From positions 1 through 19,280 of the forward strand of contig CAKVLT010000033.1 of NCBI GenBank assembly GCA_934757945.1: 19,280 bases of DNA. The letters are read 5' to 3'. This DNA comes from an uncultured Bulleidia sp. GTDB lineage: Bacteria > Bacillota_I > Bacilli_A > Erysipelotrichales > Erysipelotrichaceae. The translations under genes were made by a program, and so were the position numbers. The notes beneath the pieces were generated by a model that saw only the letters and a list, made by a program, of their open reading frames with translations, made no database searches and had not been told where the DNA came from. Shown one piece after another: positions 14,506-19,280 of this stretch (positions are counted from its first letter, which is position 1; each line of letters opens with the position of its first letter).

Positions 14506-16035
14506 TTAGTTTTCTTCAAATGTTGTTAAAGCAGAATCCGGAAGATCCTGTTGTGTAATTTCTTCTCCGTTCAATACTTTATTGACCTGTTCTGCAGTAA
14601 ACTGCAACTGAGAATCAAATGGTTTACAAACATAGAGCTGTCTGTCCCATCCCATACTTGCTGTACCATCATAGGTGCCATTACCACCTAAATGGTATTT
14701 GATAAACTGCCAGTCACCTTCAGACTTACCTTTTAACATGCCATAGATATCATTGACATTAATATTGGTTAAGAAGTTCTTTGTCAAAGCACTGATAACT
14801 TCTACATACTGACCATTGTTAGTCATCTGCTGTACTTTTGTCAGTATGCCTTCCATTGCAATACCCTGATGAGCATTTCTTCCATAGTCACCGTTACTTA
14901 AAGCATGTCTTTCACGTGCATAGGCAAGAGCAGAAGCACCATCCAGATGAATGTTTCCTTCAGGATAGTCATATTCTCCTGAAGAGAATGCATATGGATT
15001 ATCAATATCAATACCACCAATTTCATCTACCATGGCAGAGAAATGCGTAAAGTTAGTTGTTAAATAGTTTGTAATATCCAGACCAAATGTCTGATTGATA
15101 CCATCCAGTGTATTCTGGATGCCGTCATTACCTAAATGAGTCAGCTTATCCATGCCATTATCCAAAGCAGGATTAGCAATATAGAAGTCTCTAGGAATAG
15201 AGACTAACAGAATCTGTTTTTTACCAGGATTCACTGCCATAATCATATCTACGTCAGTTCTTCCATATAATGTCAGACCGTCATCTCTTGTATCATTACC
15301 TGCTACATATGTCACAAACGGCGAGACTCCATCTGCATCAATCTCAGGTTCTGCTGTTACAGTTGCCTGCCCGATGACTGCAGTATAAAGTACAAATGTA
15401 TCAGAAGATAATGTTGTATACGCATCGTACTTTTCCAACTGGCTGATAAATGCTTCATTGAGTACCAGGACATCCCCATCGTTGTTATACATTGCCTCTA
15501 CGGCTTCCTGTACTGTTGCACAGGAAACTGTCTTGATATCACTGACATTCTTATCTAAAGCAGTTGCAAGACTGCTCATAGCTTCTTGCTGATCTGCCTG
15601 GTTCATACTGGTCTGTACAATAAAGGTCTTATCGGCATAATCCACAATATTCATGGATGGTTTGATAAACCCAAAATCATCAGAATGTGCTGTACGATAG
15701 TCTTCATTCAGCACATAAAAATTCACATTTCTTTCTCCGACTCTGCTTGGCTCTGTTAATTCTATCTTTTTAGCTGCATTATCTGGAGCTAACACCCCTG
15801 CAATACTCATCACTGCCGCAAGAACTACATTTACAATACAAACAGTATTTTTCTTACTCAGCATGGTGATTACCAGCATCATTACTGCCAATACCAGTAA
15901 TACTGCATACACCACAATACTCATAGCTCCTGTAAAAGACTGTTTGGAAGAAATCAGAAAAATGGAAACTACACTGGCAATCAGTACCAATCCCCAGCTT
16001 CCTGTACAGAGCGTTTTATTCTTTCTATGTTTCAT
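14506..16035 (-). CDS. LytR-CpsA-Psr (LCP) family glycopolymer ligase
   Basis: About 509 aa. LCP enzymes move undecaprenyl-linked glycopolymers (capsule or teichoic acid) onto peptidoglycan outside the membrane. Three membrane segments lie near 15-29, 35-59 and 64-81. Residues ~100-225 resemble the accessory domain found between membrane anchor and catalytic domain in CpsA-type proteins. The LCP domain (~240-395) has RTDVDMIMAVNPGKKQILLVSIPRDFYI, LTHLGNDGIQNTL, FTHFSAMVDEIGGIDID and LDGASALAYARERHALSNGDYGRN, with the conserved Arg and Asp residues that hold the polyprenyl pyrophosphate and Mg. The start at 16035 is chosen because AAGGTGA lies 7-8 nt upstream and a membrane anchor follows; the longer frame to 16134 would overlap the kinase gene and adds a charged, unlikely N-terminus. 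Third gene of the operon. Confidence 0.92.
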   Translation of the reverse strand: MKHRKNKTLCTGSWGLVLIASVVSIFLISSKQSFTGAMSIVVYAVLLVLAVMMLVITMLSKKNTVCIVNVVLAAVMSIAGVLAPDNAAKKIELTEPSRVGERNVNFYVLNEDYRTAHSDDFGFIKPSMNIVDYADKTFIVQTSMNQADQQEAMSSLATALDKNVSDIKTVSCATVQEAVEAMYNNDGDVLVLNEAFISQLEKYDAYTTLSSDTFVLYTAVIGQATVTAEPEIDADGVSPFVTYVAGNDTRDDGLTLYGRTDVDMIMAVNPGKKQILLVSIPRDFYIANPALDNGMDKLTHLGNDGIQNTLDGINQTFGLDITNYLTTNFTHFSAMVDEIGGIDIDNPYAFSSGEYDYPEGNIHLDGASALAYARERHALSNGDYGRNAHQGIAMEGILTKVQQMTNNGQYVEVISALTKNFLTNINVNDIYGMLKGKSEGDWQFIKYHLGGNGTYDGTASMGWDRQLYVCKPFDSQLQFTAEQVNKVLNGEEITQQDLPDSALTTFEEN

Positions 16036-16057
16036 ATTCTTATCACCTTTTTTTTCT

Positions 16058-16080
16058 AAAAAAGTCAGTTTGCACTGACT
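16058..16080 (-). terminator. Intra-operon hairpin with T run (attenuator or weak terminator)
   Basis: On the minus strand, AGTCAGT (16080-16074) pairs with ACTGACT (16069-16063) around GCAA, followed by six T (16063-16058). The hairpin begins in the stop codon of the kinase gene and sits between it and the LCP gene, so it could reduce expression of the downstream two genes. Confidence 0.6.
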
Positions 16081-16804
16081 ATTTCTTCTTTTTCTTTTTT
16101 CCTCTTGCGGCTTCTGCGTAATATTCCTCACCATAAGAATAACTACTATAGTAATAGGAGCCTTTTCTGGAAGTATCCACCCTGTTCAGACAAATACCCA
16201 GTAACTGGGAATCAGCACGCTTCAAAGCTGCTACGGATTCATTAACCATACGTTTTCTAGTAGAACCTGAACGTACTACTAAAAGTGTACCATCACAATA
16301 TTTAGAAACCACCAATGCATCAGTAACACTTCCTAAAGGCGGACAATCCACAAGTATATAGTCAAAGTTCTGTTTACAAGCTTCAATTAATTCTTTAAAT
16401 ACTGGTTTGGATAATAAGATTGTTGGATCAGCAATCAAATTTGTAACAGGCAGTATAAAGCCGTTAGGCACATTGGTTCTGTAGACAACATCTGGAAGGT
16501 CTGCCTGACCAGATAATACATGAGGTAATCCCACAAAGGCCTCACTTGTCTGGAATCCATAGTCTGTACGCATTTGTGAAAGCCTCAGGTCCGCATCTAT
16601 CAGCAATACCTTTTTGCCAACTGCAGCCATAGATCTCCATAGGTTAATTGCCACAAAGCTTTTACCTTCATTTGGTACAGAACTTGTAATCATAATAGTT
16701 TTGACATCTGCACCTGTAAAGCCCAGATTTACACGTAACTGGTTAATCGCTTCCTGTGTATCAAACTGTATTTCAGGTAAGTTTTCAATAGTTAACAGCT
16801 TCAT
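16079..16804 (-). CDS. Bacterial tyrosine kinase (BY-kinase), CpsD/Wze/EpsB type
   Basis: 241 aa, the size of the free-standing Gram-positive kinase subunit. Walker A is SVPNEGKS (42-49), Walker A' is VLLIDAD (66-72) and Walker B is DYILVD (148-153), the BY-kinase trio that separates these from ParA and MinD. The C-terminal tail has a tyrosine cluster, SYYYSSYSYGEEYY (216-229, seven Tyr), the site of cyclic autophosphorylation, followed by a GKKKKKK end. The kinase works with the membrane co-activator encoded just upstream and controls polysaccharide chain length and export. Its ATG overlaps the stop of that gene (TAATG), with GGGAGG upstream, consistent with stoichiometric, coupled synthesis. 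Confidence 0.95.
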   Translation of the reverse strand: MKLLTIENLPEIQFDTQEAINQLRVNLGFTGADVKTIMITSSVPNEGKSFVAINLWRSMAAVGKKVLLIDADLRLSQMRTDYGFQTSEAFVGLPHVLSGQADLPDVVYRTNVPNGFILPVTNLIADPTILLSKPVFKELIEACKQNFDYILVDCPPLGSVTDALVVSKYCDGTLLVVRSGSTRKRMVNESVAALKRADSQLLGICLNRVDTSRKGSYYYSSYSYGEEYYAEAARGKKKKKK

Positions 16805-17556
16805 TACTTCTTACCTCCCTTTTTGGATTTCCTGGTTTTCTTGGATTCAGGAATAGTAGCTAAAGGCTGTATACCAAAGGCATTCTGAATATCTTCAGGA
16901 GTAACGAAAGAATCGTTGGTAATGTGTTTCACAATTAAAAATCCCATATAACATACTGCCAGCAATAATCCACCAAGCATTCCATTCTTAGTAGTAGATG
17001 GAGAAGATTTTGAAGTTGGTACAATGCCTTCTTCAAATACATTAGGTGTTTCTGTGTTCATAACACGAGGAATATACTGTTTGGCTTTTGTGGATAGTGT
17101 ATTGGCAATATCCGCTGCTAACTGAGGATCTGTATCCGTAACAGTAATATCCAGAATACGTGTATCTGACGGATTGGAAATACTGATTTCATTAGCCAGT
17201 TCTGTATAGGTCATATCCAGAGACAAATCGTCAATGACTTCTTCCAGTACATTACGGCTTTTAATCAGTTCTGTATAATCTCCTGTCAGACTTTTACCAA
17301 TCTGTAAACTGGATAAGTCCACCACAGAATTAGCACTGGATGAAACAACATACATTCTTGCAGTAGAAGTATATTTCGGTGCAATCATGAAGCGTGTAAA
17401 CAATACTGCCACAAGCGCACCACCAATCAGGCATGATACAATTCCAGTTAAATGCTGTAATAATAGATACCCTATTTCCAACAGATCAATTTCATCTGTA
17501 TCTGAAGTATTGGTCTGTGTAGTAAATCCTTGCTTCTCATTCATTTTATTACTCAC
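16804..17556 (-). CDS. Wzz/CpsC-type polysaccharide chain-length regulator and kinase activator
   Basis: 250 aa. The Wzz topology is clear: a cytosolic N-terminus, first membrane segment (about 36-56), external region with PKYTSTARMYVV, coiled coil and ITVTDTDPQLAADIANTL, a Pro-containing motif (VPTSKSSPST, 179-188), and second membrane segment (191-210). A short cytosolic tail, rich in Lys, binds and activates the kinase in this family. I choose GTG 17556 because AAAGGGGA lies just upstream at suitable distance; the in-frame ATG at 17544 would be too far from it. First gene of the four-gene operon with kinase, LCP ligase and zinc-ribbon/SH3 protein. Confidence 0.9.
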   Translation of the reverse strand: MSNKMNEKQGFTTQTNTSDTDEIDLLEIGYLLLQHLTGIVSCLIGGALVAVLFTRFMIAPKYTSTARMYVVSSSANSVVDLSSLQIGKSLTGDYTELIKSRNVLEEVIDDLSLDMTYTELANEISISNPSDTRILDITVTDTDPQLAADIANTLSTKAKQYIPRVMNTETPNVFEEGIVPTSKSSPSTTKNGMLGGLLLAVCYMGFLIVKHITNDSFVTPEDIQNAFGIQPLATIPESKKTRKSKKGGKK

Positions 17557-17597
17557 GATAATCCCCTTTCCTCTTATATTGACGACGCATCTAGTAT

Positions 17598-17627
17598 ACT
17601 ATACTTTGCAAGATAAATTATTCTAAA
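17598..17627 (-). promoter_or_regulatory. Predicted promoter of the polysaccharide-control operon
   Basis: On the minus strand, TTTAGA (17627-17622) and TATAGT (17603-17598) are separated by 18 bp, giving a leader of about 34 nt with the ribosome-binding site. A 10-bp palindrome TAGTATACTA (17592-17601) overlaps the -10 box and could be an operator, though A+T-rich palindromes occur by chance. Confidence 0.45.
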
Positions 17628-17673
17628 AAACGGTATTTTTGTACAAATCTTCGCTTTATTTCCGCATATCCTT

Positions 17674-17679
17674 TACAAT
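17674..17679 (+). promoter_or_regulatory. -10 box of a leaderless promoter for the HipA-like gene
   Basis: TACAAT ends 8 nt before the ATG at 17688. There is no Shine-Dalgarno sequence and no other plausible start upstream. The -35 region is weak. Confidence 0.5.
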
Positions 17680-17687
17680 AATTTTGT

Positions 17688-18887
17688 ATGAATCTATTTA
17701 AGAAAAAACACATATATTACCTCATGCATAAAGATATTCCTGTATTTCAGGCAGAGTACAGTTTTCACACGCATGAATTTCTGACAGTTACAAAGTTACT
17801 CCATCCGGAACATCTGCCTTTCTCTTTGTATACCGGTGATAAGTTATCCATGAAACGCTTAAATACATGGTGGAAGTGGAGAGGTATTCCTTCCTACAGA
17901 GTTGGTCTGCCACAATTGCAGTCCCGTCTTGGCATTCATGATCCTCTGGAACTTTTAGAACGTGAACACGCCCTTTCTGTATCCGATACCTACTGGTTAA
18001 AAGAAGAGAAGGAAGATTGCAGTTTTGAAGATATTAACTTCTTTGACCATTCTTTTGATGAATACGGATTTGGCATGGCCATGTTTTCACAGATGTATAC
18101 CTCTGCACCTTCCAGTGCAAGACATACACCAAACAATGTGACATGCGGCTATCACCGTAAAGCATGGTTTCATAGAAATGATGGTCTGTATCTGTTAAAA
18201 GGAGGTACACCATTCTATCAACAGGAACCAATTCAGGAATGGTTAGCCTATCAGATTGCTTTACAGTTAGGTTTTAACGATGTGACACCATATGCTACAG
18301 AGATTTATGAAAACAACATTGTCTCTGTGTGTCCTGCCTTTACAAATAAAGATGTAGATCTTTTAACTACAGGCATGGTTATTGATGGTATTCGTCCTCC
18401 AAAGGAAGAGTTCCATCTTCCTTACTACATCAAAGCATTGGAAAAACACGGTATTTCCGATGCCAGAGTGAATCTGGAACATATGGTCTTGCTGGATTAT
18501 CTGATGATGAATTCCGACAGACACAACCAGAATCTTGGTATTCTTGTGGATGCCAATACAAATCAATGGTTATCCTGTGCACCGGTATTTGATACAGGTA
18601 CAGGACTTGGGTGTCTGGAAAAAGATGAGGATGTCTTACCGTCTTTGGAATATGAAAACTGTAAATTACTCAATGCGCGTAATTTCAGTCATGATGCTTT
18701 ACTGGATTATGTAAACTTAAAAAACTATGATTTTACCAATCTGGAAAAACTGCCACAGATATACGCAAATAAACTCGTACAGTATCAGCCAATTTCCAAT
18801 ATTACCAACAGGCGTATTGAAGCTACCTACACAGTATTCTACAAGCGTATTCTGCGTCTTAAAAAGTATGCCAGCCAGAATCCATAG
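17688..18887 (+). CDS. HipA-like kinase-fold protein
   Basis: 399 aa. The C-terminal two thirds carry the HipA-type kinase core: YLLKGG with a candidate ATP-binding Lys171; EWLAYQIALQLGF as the following helix; LDYLMMNSDRHNQNLGIL (about 269-286) with catalytic Asp277 and metal-binding Asn282; and APVFDTGTGL (298-307), where Asp302 matches the Asp of the activation segment. The N-terminal ~130 residues include LSVSDTYWLKEEK.DCSFEDINFF, a pattern seen in Firmicutes HipA-like proteins that differ from E. coli HipA. HipA kinases phosphorylate glutamyl-tRNA synthetase and cause dormancy, but this solo branch has no established target, and no hipB-type antitoxin gene is adjacent. It is divergent from the polysaccharide operon, has a leaderless promoter, and is followed by a strong terminator. 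Fold call good, toxicity doubtful. Confidence 0.75.
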   Translation: MNLFKKKHIYYLMHKDIPVFQAEYSFHTHEFLTVTKLLHPEHLPFSLYTGDKLSMKRLNTWWKWRGIPSYRVGLPQLQSRLGIHDPLELLEREHALSVSDTYWLKEEKEDCSFEDINFFDHSFDEYGFGMAMFSQMYTSAPSSARHTPNNVTCGYHRKAWFHRNDGLYLLKGGTPFYQQEPIQEWLAYQIALQLGFNDVTPYATEIYENNIVSVCPAFTNKDVDLLTTGMVIDGIRPPKEEFHLPYYIKALEKHGISDARVNLEHMVLLDYLMMNSDRHNQNLGILVDANTNQWLSCAPVFDTGTGLGCLEKDEDVLPSLEYENCKLLNARNFSHDALLDYVNLKNYDFTNLEKLPQIYANKLVQYQPISNITNRRIEATYTVFYKRILRLKKYASQNP

Positions 18888-18920
18888 GAAAAAAATCAGC
18901 CATTTCACTGAGAAGCTGTT

Positions 18921-18955
18921 AAAAAAGCTGCAAGTTCTAAATTTGCAGCTTTTTT
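18921..18955. terminator. Bidirectional terminator after the HipA-like gene
   Basis: AGCTGCAA (18926-18933) pairs with TTGCAGCT (18943-18950) around a nine-base loop, with flanking A run (18921-18926) and T run (18950-18955). It can serve the HipA-like gene on plus and the incoming gene on minus. Confidence 0.88.
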
Positions 18956-19043
18956 GCTTCATGATCTCCTGTAGAAGTCCAATGCATTTTGAAGTCTAAA
19001 TGCACCTGTAAATCTTCTTTATGCGCACTACAGATCTCTTCAT
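18956..19043. other. Short spacer with a weak inverted repeat
   Basis: The spacer between the terminator and the Rpn-type gene contains TGCATTT (18983-18989) and AAATGCA (18998-19004) around eight bases. No T run follows on either strand, so I do not call it a terminator. No gene is visible. Confidence 0.4.
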
Positions 19044-19280
19044 TCATTGCTTTACAATGTATTTATCCTGAAAGGATGCTTGAATCTTCTGGATTTCTTC
19101 TTCACTTAACTCTGTGCTTTTCTGAATTATATCTAATGATAATCCCAGTCCCAGCATTCTCTTACAGGTCTCTATTGCCTGTTCCTGTTTGCCGATTTCC
19201 TTTCCTTCATTCTTTAATGTTTCACCATACTCTTTAAGATTGAACTCTGTTTCCAGCATCGTTTCCACCTCTGCTCTTCT
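19044..19280 (-). CDS. C-terminal part of an Rpn-family (PD-(D/E)XK) recombination-promoting nuclease
   Basis: The frame is open from the window edge to a TGA at 19046-19044, giving about 78 codons, so the N-terminal nuclease domain lies outside. The visible end reads AEVETMLETEFNLKEYGETL, then a charged helical stretch rich in Glu, Lys and Gly (KNEGKEIGKQEQA), then LGLGLSLDIIQKSTELSEEEIQKI. This is the usual tail of Rpn/YhgA-like 'putative transposase' proteins: an E(G/K)-rich coiled segment followed by a small helical motif, 'M...G+....I...T.LS.EEI..L'. These proteins cut DNA and promote recombination; they spread often but are not classical transposases. A GTG at 19268 is in frame but is unlikely to be the true start. 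Confidence 0.7.
   Translation of the reverse strand, partial: RRAEVETMLETEFNLKEYGETLKNEGKEIGKQEQAIETCKRMLGLGLSLDIIQKSTELSEEEIQKIQASFQDKYIVKQ

Noticed and set aside
16036..16134. N-terminal extension of the LCP protein to an upstream ATG
   Set aside because: It overlaps the kinase gene and its terminator-like hairpin, gives a charged non-membrane start, and lacks a ribosome-binding site, whereas 16035 has AAGGTGA at good distance.
18983..19004. Inverted repeat as a terminator for the Rpn-type gene
   Set aside because: No T run follows on either strand; the strong bidirectional terminator at 18921-18955 is the better candidate.
1..19280. tRNA, rRNA, riboswitch, T-box or CRISPR array
   Set aside because: I found no cloverleaf-like or repeat-spacer pattern; inter-gene gaps are mostly under 150 bp and are explained by promoters and terminators.

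Overview
The window looks like the chromosome of a low-GC Bacillota, most likely an Erysipelotrichia-type gut anaerobe. The supports are a tilS-hpt-ftsH cluster, uracil phosphoribosyltransferase followed by a DUF1146 protein, a Gram-positive Wzz/BY-kinase/LCP set, a lipoprotein flavin reductase, and an A+T-rich sequence. The taxonomic call is inference from gene content, not from a marker gene.

Layout. Positions 1-750 are an accessory remnant: the N-terminal part of a RelB/DinJ antitoxin at the edge and a decayed conjugation-element membrane protein. Positions 754-3700 hold a divergent pair: a lipoprotein FAD/FMN reductase of the fumarate/urocanate reductase superfamily (minus) and an AraC-type regulator (plus). 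Positions 3726-5734 hold a HAD phosphatase and a MATE transporter, overlapping by 13 bp on the minus strand. Positions 5789-9995 (minus) hold ftsH, hpt, tilS and a PemK/MazF-like protein. Positions 10066-10877 hold upp, translationally coupled to a DUF1146 membrane protein. A GT-B glycosyltransferase-like gene (10956-12038, plus) converges on an LTA-synthase/MdoB-like phosphoglycerol transferase (12035-13567, minus), with overlapping stop codons. Positions 13640-17556 (minus) are an exopolysaccharide control module: Wzz/CpsC, BY-kinase, LCP ligase, and a zinc-ribbon/TM/SH3 protein. A HipA-like kinase (17688-18887, plus) is divergent from it. The C-terminal end of an Rpn-type nuclease gene enters from the right edge.

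How they fit together. The central genes are housekeeping: tRNA-Ile lysidine modification, purine and pyrimidine salvage, and membrane proteolysis. The right half is cell-envelope polymer assembly. The Wzz-kinase-LCP set normally controls length and attachment of a surface polysaccharide, but no polymerase, flippase or sugar-transferase cluster is here. The flavin reductase probably acts outside the membrane as a terminal reductase for an organic electron acceptor.

The most unusual signals are four. (1) At least four genes (AraC, tilS, the glycosyltransferase, the HipA-like kinase) have a good -10 box ending 6-8 nt before the start codon and no Shine-Dalgarno sequence, as expected for leaderless mRNAs. 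(2) The reductase lacks the usual fumarate-binding His and Arg. (3) A cytosolic, Tyr-rich, membrane-spanning zinc-ribbon protein with two copies of an MDYxExP motif lies in the BY-kinase operon and may be its substrate. (4) Terminator hairpins repeatedly begin inside or next to stop codons. I see no tRNA, rRNA, CRISPR array, intact insertion sequence or riboswitch.
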